64,000 bases of DNA from Lumbricus terrestris (Eukaryota > Annelida > Clitellata > Crassiclitellata > Lumbricidae), in assembly GCA_949752735.1 (NCBI GenBank), contig OX457037.1, forward strand, positions 62,471,686-62,535,685, read 5' to 3'. A model generated the notes under the pieces. That model saw only the letters and a program-made list of their open reading frames with translations. It was not told the DNA's origin and made no database searches. Below are positions 42,998 to 53,533 of this stretch, piece by piece; position 1 is the first letter of the stretch; every line of letters begins with the position of its first letter. The position numbers and the translations under genes were made by a program.

Positions 42998-44848
42998 ATG
43001 CTCTACTTCCACCAACGTTTGTTGAGTTTGTTTCTAGTGTTCGCATTGTCTGATGGTAAACAACAATTCCTTTCAGACGTGTACAGACTTTGTCCTAGCG
43101 GACAGTTCAGCATCTACCGTAGGCCTACATGTATAATAGTGAAGTCCATAATAGGCTAACTGTTAACTTTGATACTTAGCATACGCTGACTTTATTCTGC
43201 TCTGACTTTAGATATAGTGGCACAAAATAAATTTTAAATGTTTATTGTTAATTGATTACTTTGAAAGTTTTCTCTTCGGTGGAATGTGTTGCGTATCGAT
43301 TCCACTGGAGAAATAGACTCAATTCAGTTCAAAACAGGATAATAATAAATAGGTCCATCAATCATCTTCGCCATTATTTTTCATTAGAGCTTATTTAGGG
43401 CTTACTGGAATATATATATATGTATATATATAGTATATCCCAAAAGATTGTTCTGTATGTTTTGTGTGTGTGAAGGTCTTGTGTGTTGGAAATGCGCAAG
43501 TACTGCGGATGGACCCGATTGCTATGACAAAGGATTGATGCGGGAGACATGCATTGATGACAAAAAATATGTGTGCGGGATAATTGTAAATTACAAACAA
43601 CCAGACGGTATAGCACACTACTCTCTTTCATTCCAATTGTTACAGTATGTGTTAATTATAATTAGGGCATACTTGCCACTCTGGAACGGCGCCTTATAAC
43701 CAAAGAGCTCGAATGCACACAGATCAATTAGCTATAGAACACCACAGGGATGCTTACTATGCATATGATGGCTATAGGGCCTATAGTATGCAGTCAGTTA
43801 TATTGACCACTTTTATTGAAAGGCAGTTTTGCATTTTGCATTTTGTCACGTTTATCACCAAGAACAGAGATATCATGTTTTTTTTAAATTACTGATCCCT
43901 GTTATCGCAGTGTATCTAAATGTTTCACTCGTAGATTCTATCACAGCATCTCTACCAGTTATGCGGTGTAATAATAATTCCGAGGTGCTAATTAATATTT
44001 GAAGGGACGATTTGGCTCCCCTTTCCTCCCTTCCCTCACCCCTACCGATATTTGATATGGTGATATAAGAAATCACAAGTTGCAAGTAGGCCTATGTTTG
44101 CTAACGAGTTAATCGGCCGTTTATAGGCCTACTCTAAAGACTAAATCCCTTTCCAGGTAATAACATGTAACCTTGAGTGTTTTTGCAGCACAGTTATTTT
44201 TAACAACATTAGTCTCATAAAGAGTCGTTTAAAGGAATGCTAAATTAACTGTGAACTTTGGCGAAATGTCATTTCTTTCGTATATAAATGAAACACTTGC
44301 GCAGGGCTTTTTAACGTGCAGTTGTACACAAAAGCGGAAACGGATTAATTACACAAAATGTGCAGTTCTAAATGAATTTGTGCAGTTGTAGAAGCACTTG
44401 TGTACAGTTAAAACTAGCAAAACATGTAATTGTCCCCCGATTGGAAGTAATTTACCAAGGAGGATGGGAAAGGTATTATGGAGTTGTGCAGTTCTAAAAA
44501 TTCCTTAAAAACAACCCTGCACTTGCGGAAAAATTTGGACGCTCCTTTGACGCCGACTTTGAGACTGATTTGTAAATGTAACAGACAGAATAACGTTATA
44601 ATTATAATTCGTCTCCTCTTTGTTGGTTGCATATAGGTTATCCTCCGATGAAACAGAGCATTGAAAGAGGATGCTTCTTAATAATGAATTTTGAATTTAA
44701 TCCCGGATGTCAATCGTTTTACATCAAAGAACTGATGGCAACGTATTCTGGTTGTACGAAATCTTGCAAAGGTGACGTCTGCAATTACTGGCCAACTCCA
44801 CCTGGACCCCAAAGCAATGATGTGAACAACGTCTTCAACATCAAATGA
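42998..44848 (+). CDS. Ly6 gene C: secreted three-finger protein
   Basis: Exons 42998-43055, 43476-43607 and 44637-44848 (58+132+212 nt) give 133 residues. Signal exon MLYFHQRLLSLFLVFALSDG. Exon 2: LVCWKCASTADGPDCYDKGL, ETCIDDKKYVCG; exon 3: IERGCFLIMN, PGCQSFYIKELMATYSGCTK, SCKGDVCNYW. The LU cysteine order and terminal CN are complete. Its C-terminus is longer than A and B (PTPPGPQSNDVNNVFNIK), polar, with no GPI-type hydrophobic tail. Exon 2 uses donor G|GTATAG. Intron 2 carries a hAT MITE (44302-44519). AATAAA at 45041. Confidence 0.88.
44302..44519. mobile_element. hAT-like MITE, 218 bp, exact 8-bp target duplication
   Basis: Ends CAGGGCTTTTTAACGTG and ...AAAACAACCCTG; flanks CACTTGCG at 44294-44301 and 44520-44527. 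Same family as 32073-32267. Confidence 0.92.
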
Positions 44849-45040
44849 TGCGATGTTCTCTTACCTGGTCACCAGTTGAAATCTGGCTAAATGAAATCTG
44901 TCTCTACGTTCGGAAACGGATACAAATAATATTTATCTATTTTATTTATGCCAATATTTTGCAATATGAACAGTCACTCATAATAATTATTATAGCGTAG
45001 GCTAACTGTGTAGATATTCTGCCATAAGATGAAGCCTTAC

Positions 45041-45046
45041 AATAAA
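45041..45046 (+). promoter_or_regulatory. Polyadenylation signal, Ly6 gene C
   Basis: AATAAA 193 bases after the stop. Confidence 0.6.
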
Positions 45047-45483
45047 TCTCATTCTAAAAAATTATTAAAGTTGCTTGTTGGATTACTTAGTATTTATTCA
45101 GATGCCTAATTAAACGGGTTTTATTAGCATGGATTATGATAACGATATATGCAGTGTCTTAGGTCGGATAGGACTAGATTATGGCTTTATTAGGTATATG
45201 AGCAATGCATCTTTATGTAATTCGTCAAAAGCGCATTGAAAGGACTATGCATGTAATTGTCATTTTCAATGCCTGTTTACATAGGGCTCCATTCCGTAGA
45301 CGAGTTATATGCACACCATATAATTTTGGCTGCATATTAACACCGGACTCCTGGAGCTCTCGTTAGTAATTTTCGAGCAAGCAGTGTGAGTTTGGAGAAT
45401 GTGTCAAGCACTGATATCGTAATCGGAATACTCTCATTTTTGTGCCTATTATACTTGATGCAAAAATTGCTGTAAAACATTTC

Positions 45484-46240
45484 AAATCAAGTCTAATCAT
45501 TTATTTTTCTCACAGTAAAACATAACATACAGAAAATAATGTAACACAATTGATAGTTGACATAGTAACACATTCGGTAGAGACTTTAGCTACAAATTAG
45601 GGAGCAATAGGCACTCCAGAAGGGACAAGTCCCGCTTAGTAGGTGGCCTATATACTATGATTAGGTTAAACAAGATGCATGGTTGGGTATTATTAGGTAG
45701 GAAAGAACAGACGTTAGTAGGCCTATTATATAGTACATAAAATTTATACAGTAGGAATAACATATGGATACAGGCTAAGGTCTTAAGTAAAGCTGAACTA
45801 AAGCTTAACTAATAAACACAGCTGAGATTAAGTTATATAAATTAATGTGTGTGCACTTGCAAGGGTTTTAAAAACTTTTAAAGTGGCTGAGGGGTGTAGG
45901 CTAACCATGCGGATTTCTTTGGGTAGTCTGTTTCAATTTGCAGGGTCCTGGACCCTAAGCGAAAACTTACAGACATTGGTCCTAGCAAACACAGGTCTGA
46001 AATCATTGCTGCTTCTAGTACAAATAGGATGCGGTGCAGGATCAAAATATGAAGAGAATGTTGAGAATGAATAAGCGCATCATGTATGATAAACCGTTCA
46101 GAGGTGCGTCCAGTGCGCAAAGCCACGAGAGAATAGGTTCACTTTGAGAAAGTTGAGAGGGGCCATAATACACAAATGCACACATACGTTTCAGTTGAAC
46201 ACGTATTGCTGCGGTTGAGTTCTGTTCAGATGGGCTCCAT
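45484..46240 (-). mobile_element. Decayed CR1-like LINE 3' end
   Basis: Minus-strand frames keep FSSYFDPAPHPICTRSSNDF and ARTNVCKFSLRVQDP, the counterparts of the LINE at 24847-25605. The shared 3'-UTR motif AAGGGACAAGTCCCGCTTAG (plus strand) lies near 45620. Frameshifts show it is old. Confidence 0.78.
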
Positions 46241-46381
46241 CGGTCTATGTTACATGTATGTATATCCATTCATAGGTATACAGTCTGAAGCTTTCCGTTT
46301 ATCGCGGAATTATTTGTAGGCCTATGATGCGAGTGCTTCCTTCTCAAAGATCTTACAGATTATGGTGGATGATTTTTCTTC

Positions 46382-46413
<32 letters not shown>

Positions 46414-46730
46414 TAAATTTCTGGCCAATAAATCAATTATCAAAGCCATGCCATTAAAATTCGAAACTATTTTTACATGCATGACGTAAGCCTACCGCTA
46501 AAATTCCCGTATTTAGGCCTAAAGGCTCAGAATTCAGTATACAGTTAGTATACATAAATTCATCCGACCGAAAAAAAAACCCGAGAGAAAACAAGATTGA
46601 GAATTTCTGAGAAATGCATAGGATTTTTGTGACTTGAAATTTCTGACGACTTTTTTAGTCTTTTGGTAAAAAAATGTCCTTTTCCCTCTCAAAATTGCTA
46701 ATGACTATTTTTAGTCTTGACGGGACGTGG
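46241..46730. other. No gene seen
   Basis: Contains an AAT/ATT microsatellite forming a hairpin at about 46383-46413 and a copy of the AGTCTTTTGGTA phrase also present near 31535. Confidence 0.5.
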
Positions 46731-46799
46731 GACGCGGTGGTGTAGCGGTAAGTTCGTCGCCTTGTGACCGAACGGTCGCAGGTTCGAATCCACCCCAAG

Positions 46800-48000
46800 C
46801 ATGGGCGCCTGCAGAAATTTTTGCAGGGGGGCAAATTTTCTAAGTTGGTCACGGTTAAAATAATTTCCTAGTCGCAAGAACTTAAAAATTGCAAAGCTGG
46901 AAAGTGAGAATATGGGTATTTTTCAAAGAGAATTCTTAATGCATATTTCTCAGTTTCATTTTGTGTATGCCTATCATTTTCAATATGAATAGTTTTCTTA
47001 GTGCGAAGAAATTTATTAAAAATCAAAAGTAGAATGTCTAAAAAGTAGGTTTTTAAGGGGCGCTATATAATGAATGAATGAATAAATGAACGAAAAACAG
47101 GTATCAGTTTTAAAGGGGCAAGTGCTCCATCAAGTTACTTCTATATTTTAATCGTAATTTCTAAACTTCTAAAGTGCCACTCCAAAGTCAATTGTAGGGC
47201 ACCCGCTTATCCAGAAGCGCTGCATCGAGTCATCAGGCTGTTCAAAGGGCAGTCAAGAAAGAGGTCCGAGTCCTGTATCCAGAGGGTCAGATGTTATTGC
47301 ATGTGTCGTTTAGGAAGGTGGAGGATCCCGAGGATCAGAAGAATGGGGTATCAACTCTTTTGAACAGAGGTCAAGCTGTAGAGAAACTTGGATAATTGAC
47401 TCTGGGTCTCGCTGGTTTGGGGAGAAAATCTCGAGGCGTGATAGCCAGAGTCAATTATCCAAGTTTCTCTACAGCTTGACCTATACCTAAATTCTGTACT
47501 AGTTGGCAGCATGCAAAATGGACTTAAAGCAGACTTGATTCCATATAATTATAACGCTGGTGAATATGTAGATCTCCATTAGGCTACTTAATTTCAATGG
47601 GCTGTTGATAAATTTCCAATTTTTACATTAGTGTAATTTATTGATAATTAATTTTTGCGTAGTTGTGAAAAATTGCATTAGCCTACAGCGAGATTCCAGA
47701 CAAGTAGGCCATAATCGATAGGAATACTATTTGTATGGGCACCCACGGGAGGGTTAAAAGTCATTGTTACCGTTTTCAGCAAGAGCTTAAAAAATGCAAG
47801 GCAGAAAATTAAGAACTTCCTTATTTCTAAAGAGATTTCATTACTTAAATTTATGACTTTCACTGAAGTGTATCATTCGTAACATTAGTATTCCAATGGA
47901 AAGAAATTTCTTAAACCCGAAAAGTAGTAGTTAGAAAAATAGGTTTCAATTTTCCAGGGGGGGCAAGTGCCCCCCTTGCCTCTATGTGCGGGCGCCCATG
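46800..48000. mobile_element. hAT-like non-autonomous element, 1,201 bp, inserted in a SINE
   Basis: Ends CATGGGCGCC / GGCGCCCATG; exact flanking ACCCCAAG at 46792-46799 and 48001-48008. The interior contains a LINE-like tail (GGGGCGCTATATAATGAATG, about 47057) and the 37-bp inverted repeat at 47369. Fragments of the same element occur at 33985-34131 and 37870-38040. Confidence 0.88.
47369..47481. repeat. Perfect 37-bp inverted repeat, 39-base loop
   Basis: GGTCAAGCTGTAGAGAAACT...GACTCTGG (47369-47405) is matched base for base by its reverse complement at 47445-47481. RNA from either strand would fold into a long perfect stem. Confidence 0.93.
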
Positions 48001-48160
48001 ACCCCAAGCCACTGCGTAGCGACCTCGGGCAAGTTGCTCACCCACAATTGTCTGTGAGGAATGCAACGGGAAACCACCTGAGTCCACCTCACTCATCCCA
48101 TCGCCAGGGGCGTGAAGCCAGTGAACCTGCTTTCGGGCAGAGAACTCATCATCATCATCT

Positions 48161-48742
48161 TCAAAATCTTAAATCTTGTAACTTTTTGCTCGTCTTTCGT
48201 GCAGGCCTATTTTAACCTCAAAATGTTTTTTCCTTAAAAAGTCAGAAAAACTGCCGTCAGAAGAATAGCTAGATCCTGACACAAAAGGACCTAGAAACAT
48301 AGACAAGACCGAAAAACCTAGATCTATGTGGGAAAAGCCATGAATGGCATCCCTGACATAGACCGCTAAAATGTTGCCTAAAGCGTAATGTAAGAAAATC
48401 CAAACTCATGACAAAACCTTCCTGCAAGATTTAAAAAGATACTCGTCAAGGGAATATAATAGGTATTTTTCTGAGCTATTTCTGACAGTGAAGTTTCGAT
48501 TTCAAATAAGAGACCGTCCCGTGAAAACGGTTCAATAAGCTTACATTGGAAAGATGGGCCCTAGTTCTGACGAGCGCACTGTTCGTCAGCCTGGCTGGCC
48601 TGTGTGAAGCTGATTAAATTAATTATTATCTGGTTTCATTTTAAAGGTCGGGCAATTTGAGAAATTATAATTTGCACGGTTGCATAGGTAGTATCTGGAA
48701 TTGGAGCGAAGAGAAAGGTAAGGAGCATTCGGCATTCTGGAT
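48161..48742. other. No gene seen
   Basis: Unremarkable sequence between the SINE and the next hAT-like element. Confidence 0.5.
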
Positions 48743-49728
48743 CAGTGCCGGCGCTAGCACCCCCCGTACCCCCCGGCCGGGGGGGCCCCGAGTTTGAAAG
48801 GGGCCCCCAAATTTAGCTGGTCATTATGCCTATTTGTGAATGTACAGACCCGGTCTGGTGCATGCCTCAACTAACCATATTGCACTGCCATAGCAGACCT
48901 AATGCAAATATCATACTGATTTTGGGCGTAGCCTAAGTATAAAACCATTTAAACTAACTCAGGCAATTTCGTCCAATTTCTCAAACGCAACATTTATAAA
49001 TTGTAACTTATTCTATAATTGCTAATTGGATGAGGCCTCAAAATAAACCTGCGTGAGGCCCAAACATTAAAACCTGTGCAGGGTCCCAAATGTCCTTGGT
49101 ATGTGTGTGATCTCAAGTTTGCAAGGGGCCTCAAGTGTAGCTGGTAATTACACCTTTCACGACTGTTCATTCCTGAAACCACGACCCAAATTATGTTTTA
49201 ACGCAAAGCATACAAAATAATATTACGCAACCCAATAGAGCATTGTCCTTCAACCAAAGAGGAGACTTTGGGGGCTGTAAACAAGGGCACGGCCCCACAA
49301 TTTGTGGTTGGGACGGAATCCTTGTATACCCAATATTTCAGAAATATTTCATAAGTATCATCCACTGCCCATCAATAGCCTAATGATCAATTTTGTTAAG
49401 ATGAAAGCCTATAAATGCTACCATTAGGCTACAGTTGGCAAATCGGAGAAATTTAAACAGTGGAGAGGGGACACTCTGAAGTCCTAAACCATGACTAACA
49501 GCATTGAAAAATGAGCAATTTTTGTAAGATGAAAGCTTAAAATTCTACCATTACAGCATGGAAATTCCAAAAAAATTAACAATTGGGAGGGGACATTTAT
49601 TGAAGTATTACATCATGTCTTTCAACACTTATATTATGAGAAATTTTGCTGAGATGACAGCTCAATGTAAGGTATGGGGGCCTCGAGTTTTTTTGGGGGG
49701 GGCCTCCGGTACCCTAGCGCCGGCACTG
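48743..49728. mobile_element. hAT-like non-autonomous element, 986 bp, exact 8-bp target duplication
   Basis: Ends CAGTGCCGGCGCTAG / CTAGCGCCGGCACTG (15-bp perfect); flanks TTCTGGAT at 48735-48742 and 49729-49736. G/C-run-rich ends, no coding capacity. Confidence 0.93.
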
Positions 49729-49791
49729 TTCTGGATACAGAGCACCTGTGCAGTAGTTTATTTGGTTCTTGAACGAAAGCCCGGGGCGAAA

Positions 49792-49874
49792 ATTGCAAAT
49801 CACTGAGTCTCACTGAGATCTGGTGAGAGGATATAATTATATGAAAAAGGTCATAACATTCAGACAGTTGGAGC
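49792..49874. repeat. Direct repeat, left copy (partner 53445-53533)
   Basis: ATTGCAAATCACTGAGTCTC through CAGACAGTTGGAGCT is almost identical to 53445-53533. The pair brackets 3.6 kb holding the RTE and the orphan signal exon. Confidence 0.88.
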
Positions 49875-49977
49875 TGTCATCTAGTCTACGGTTGCTCCAA
49901 TCGCCCATTTATGTTCCAAACGTTTTCATTCAAACACGCATGAGTCACCTGCATTGGGGTTGGATTAATAATTAATA

Positions 49978-52520
49978 AGGAAATAGGACCACTGTTACCT
50001 TGTTACCTTGTGCTGTCAACTCGTAGAGTTCTAGCGATCGTCTTTACACACATTCTCCATTGTTCTCTGTTCGCAGCCAAGTCCCTCAGTTCTTCCAAAT
50101 TCATGCCAGTTATGTCGTGTATCTCGTCCATCCATTTCGTCCTTGGTCTACCGAGTCTTCTCCTTCCCTCACCACAAGCCAGCATCATTTCCTTCTCCAG
50201 ACCATCAGATCGCATTACATGTCCGAAGAATCTTAGCTTCAATCTTGTCGCGAATTGTTTTAACGACTCTTCGTTTTCCAATCCAATTTCCATTCTTATA
50301 GATTCGTTCGTTCTTTTCTCTGTCCAAGATATTCTCAACATCTTCCTCCAAATCCACATTTCGCATGCGTTAATCTTTTTCTCCATATTCTTTGTCTTTG
50401 TCCATGTCTCGCAGCCATATAATATCGTAGGAAAGATTAGTGCTCTCACGAGCCTCTTCTTAGTATCTAAACTTACATGTTTGTCCTTCCATATCTTTTC
50501 CAGTCCAATCATTGCGCTTTTCCCTATTGCTATCCTTCGTTTTATTTCTGGATCACATTTTCCCTCTTTTTCGATCAGTGATCCTAAGAATGTAAATCTT
50601 TTTACCACCTCTATTTCCTCTCCATCTATCTCAAAACTAACCCAATTTGCTGTTGTCATGACCTTTGTCTTGCTTATGTTGAAGTATAAGCCGGCTTTTT
50701 CACTTTCTCTCCTCACCCTTCTTATCAGTTCTACCAGATCAACTTTCTTTTTTGCCATTAATGTTGTGTCGTCCGCATATCTAAGATTATTCAGTGTTTT
50801 CCCAGCAATTTTTACTCCCTCAGTTGCCCCTTCTAATTCCGCCTTTCTCATTATTCTTTCCGCATACAAATTAAAAAAGAATGGAGACAAGATGCATCCC
50901 TGCCTCACCCCTTTCTTGATTTTGAATTTGTCAGTGTCTCCATATTCAGTTCTTATCTCCGCCATCTGGTTTTCATACAGTCCCTTTAGCAACAGTATCA
51001 GGTGTTTTGGTATTCCCATCTCCAGCAGGGTTTTTCACATTAAATCATGATTAATGCAATCGAATGCTTTACTATAGTCTATGAAACAGATGTGAACTTC
51101 TTGTCCATACTCCCTTTGCCGTTCCATTATCCACCTCATGTTGGCAATATGGTCTCGGGTTCCCCTAGATTTCCTGAACCCTGCTTGGTTCACCGGTAGT
51201 TCCCTTTCAATTGTGCCTTCCATTCTTTTATGAATTATTTTGAGTAATATTTTGCTGGTGTGTGATATCAATGCTATTGTCCTATAATTTTCACATTCTT
51301 TTGCATCTCCTTTCTTAAATATAGGTATAAAAACAGATCTCTTCCAATCTTCCGGCCATTCACCAGTTGTCCATATTTGGTTGCATAGTTTTGTTATTGT
51401 TTTTATCATTGTATCATCCCCTGCATTTATCAGTTCTATAGGTATCCCGTCCTGACCTGGCGCCTTGCTGTCCTTGATTTGTTTGATTGCCCAAACTACC
51501 TCTGCTTCCATGACCTCCGGTTCCTTTTCATGCACAGTTACATCGATTTGCTCTTTTTCGACTCGTTTATCTTCACTGTACAGTTCCTCTGTGTATTCTC
51601 TCCATCTATTCTTTATTCCTTCAACATCACAGATTATATTTCCGTCTCCTGATTTCATCGAACCCATTCTAGGTGCAAACTTTCCCGTGATGGATCTTAC
51701 TTTTGAGAACATTTCCTTGGTTCGTTCTTTCCTACCATCTTCTTCCATTTCTCTGCATACTTCATTTAAATGTTTTTCCTGATCTTTTCGTGCTTGTTTT
51801 TGGAAAGCACTGTTCAGTGCCCTTACTTTAACCTTTTCTCCTTTCTTCTTTGCAGTCTTCCGATCCGCTGCCAAGTTCAGGGCTTTTTTCGATAGCCATG
51901 GCGTTGTTGTGATTTTCTTCTTCTTTGGGATGTGCTTCTCTGCGGCTTCCACTATGGTTTTCTTCATCTTTTCCCATAACTTGTTCGGACCCTCCTCCAG
52001 CTCTTCTCGTTCTATCTCATCTCTTTCTAGTACTTCAAACCTATTCTTTATTTCCGTCCTGTATTCTGGCGTAATACCCTTACAGTCGTATCTGGTCAAT
52101 CTATCTCCTTTCTTCATCTTTTTTAATTTCGTTTTCAATGTTGCTACCAGTAGCTCATGATCAGTTCCACAGTCCGCTCCCGGTTTTGTTCTTACATCTC
52201 TTATCGTGCTCTTCCATCTTTTGTTTATCAGTATGTAGTCGATCTGATTCCTATGTTTCCCATTCGGTGATGTCCATGTGTACAGTCTTCTCTTTGGTTG
52301 TTCATACCATGTATTCATAATTCCCATACCATTCCCTTTACAGAATTCAATGAGTCTTTCCCCTGCTTCATTTTGTTCACCCAATCCATGGCTACCCATT
52401 GTGTCTCCATCACCTCCAATACATCTCCCTTTGCAGTCCTATCCATTGTACTTTGCAGATCTGCGTAAAAAATATCATGTTCTGCTTCTAACGCCATCGA
52501 TGTTGGTGCATATAGGACCA
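49978..52520 (-). mobile_element. RTE-like LINE, 5'-truncated, endonuclease plus RT
   Basis: Reading starts inside the endonuclease (VLYAPTSMALEAEHDIFYAD, ILINKRWKS), continues through a linker to RT blocks DWKRSVFIPIFKKGDAKECE, YRTIALISHTSKILL, VNQAGFRKSRGTRDHIAN, IDYSKAFDCINHDL, RQGCILSPFFFNLY and YADDTTLM, and ends at 50003 with a basic tail. Defects: a frameshift at about 52400 and a TGG-to-TGA stop at about 51046 after HDLM. About 800 codons survive with only these two lesions. The 3' tail repeats AAGGTAAC (about 49991-50010). Confidence 0.93.
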
Positions 52521-52584
52521 CTGTAAGATAAAAAAAATTATGATATGCATAAAAAGAAGATTACTACTTTATTGTAATACTTAC
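52521..52584 (-). other. Candidate 64-bp intron between orphan signal exon and RTE
   Basis: Begins GTAAGT and ends TTTTTTTATCTTACAG on the minus strand; length is not a multiple of three and it contains an in-frame TAA if retained. Splicing would join SLC to LVLYAPTS in the RTE frame. Confidence 0.45.
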
Positions 52585-52642
52585 AGCAGAGACTGCTGAA
52601 GTAGATGAGGAAACCAATGAGGACGATCGCGGAAAACTTCAT
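52585..52642 (-). CDS. Orphan signal-peptide exon (58 nt, phase 1), inverted relative to the Ly6 cluster
   Basis: ATG at 52642 opens MKFSAIVLIGFLIYFSSLC, a textbook signal peptide, followed by one extra base and a GTAAGT donor. Its length (58 nt) and phase (1) equal exon 1 of all four Ly6 genes here, so it is probably the first exon of a fifth, inverted family member. No LU-domain exon is visible on the minus strand down to 45 kb; the next reading is the RTE. Either the rest of the gene was lost, lies far away, or the exon now feeds the RTE. Confidence 0.5.
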
Positions 52643-52743
52643 CTCTGCTTCTGACTGATGTCTGAGTTTTGCTGATCTCGCGATGTAGTGGGTGTAGATT
52701 GTAGACGTCTACCAGCTGAGTCGTGAGGATGGCTATTCGTCGG

Positions 52744-52756
52744 CCGACTTATAGCC
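52744..52756 (-). promoter_or_regulatory. TATA-like box for the orphan exon
   Basis: Minus strand GGCTATAAGTCGG, about 105 bp before the ATG, a distance similar to the boxes ahead of genes C and D. Confidence 0.45.
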
Positions 52757-52768
52757 TATTCTGTTAAT

Positions 52769-52919
52769 CATGGGCGGAATTTATCAGGGGTTAGGGGGGC
52801 TAAGCCCCCCCCAGGAAAACCCAGATTCAGTTTTTACCGTGTAAATGGTATCTTTGTCCGGGCTTAGTTCCCCAAGAGGGCTTTAGCCCTCCATGAACGG
52901 AAACCAAACTCCGCCCATG
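52769..52919. mobile_element. Short MITE with CATGGGCGGA ends
   Basis: CATGGGCGGAATTT...AAACTCCGCCCATG; flanks CTGTTAAT and CTGTTAGT (7 of 8 match). 151 bp. Related ends at 62919 and 63936. Confidence 0.85.
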
Positions 52920-53444
52920 CTGTTAGTTGAACAGTGGAATAGCGGTCTTCCAAACATCTGTGAAATACGGTTGACGTCATCGCTTTATCTAATCGATATT
53001 CGAGATCGTTAAAGCACCATTTTATGGCGCAGTCTGAAATTTTCATCTTCTCGATCAAAGAAATGACTGGCTGCATTGGTTAGCCTACGTCGACCTTTTC
53101 TCACAGTTCTGAGGTCGTCTGCCATATTTCTCCTCATTATAGTACTAACTAATAATTATCAAACTCAACCTTCTATACATTGGTTGAGAGTAGGAAATAC
53201 TGAGGAGGGAAATTCAGTTAAGAAGTTTTATGGATTTTCTCTGCAATCTTTGCTCTCTTCCATATCATATTCCATGCTTTTGACAAGATAATTATACAGG
53301 ACAAGCAACGCATTACTAAAAAGTGGTCCGTGATATGACTAAAAACAGATGGTTCGTTTATGCCAGCAATCAATGCACAACCAAGAAGCAACATATTATA
53401 ATTGCCTGTCATGTTTGGACCTTTTCAAAATTCAGAAGTTGCAA

Positions 53445-53533
53445 ATTGCAAATCACTGAGTCTCACTGAGATCTGGTGAGAGGATATAATTATTATATGA
53501 AAAACGTCATAACATTCAGACAGTTGAAGCTTG
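53445..53533. repeat. Direct repeat, right copy (partner 49792-49874)
   Basis: See the left copy; this copy has a few extra ATT bases in the ATAATTATTATATG part. Confidence 0.88.

Larger units (their letters stand above)
46731..48160 (+). mobile_element. tRNA-derived SINE split by a 1.2-kb insertion
   Basis: Head at 46731-46799 (GGGACGCGGTGGTGTAGCGG, B-box GCAGGTTCGAATCC) continues at 48009-48160 with GCGACCTCGGGCAAGTTGCT, CCTGCTTTCGGGCAGAG and a CATCATCATC tail. Removing 46800-48000 and one ACCCCAAG restores the continuous SINE order seen at 30047. Confidence 0.9.

Noticed and set aside
47200..47400. Plus-strand coding exon (HQAVQRAVKKEVRVLYPEGQ)
   Set aside because: Protein-like for about 55 codons but inside a non-autonomous transposon, without splice sites or known family; could be captured host sequence.
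50010..51050. 346-codon plus-strand frame
   Set aside because: Exactly antisense to the RTE reverse transcriptase; hydrophobic and without motifs.
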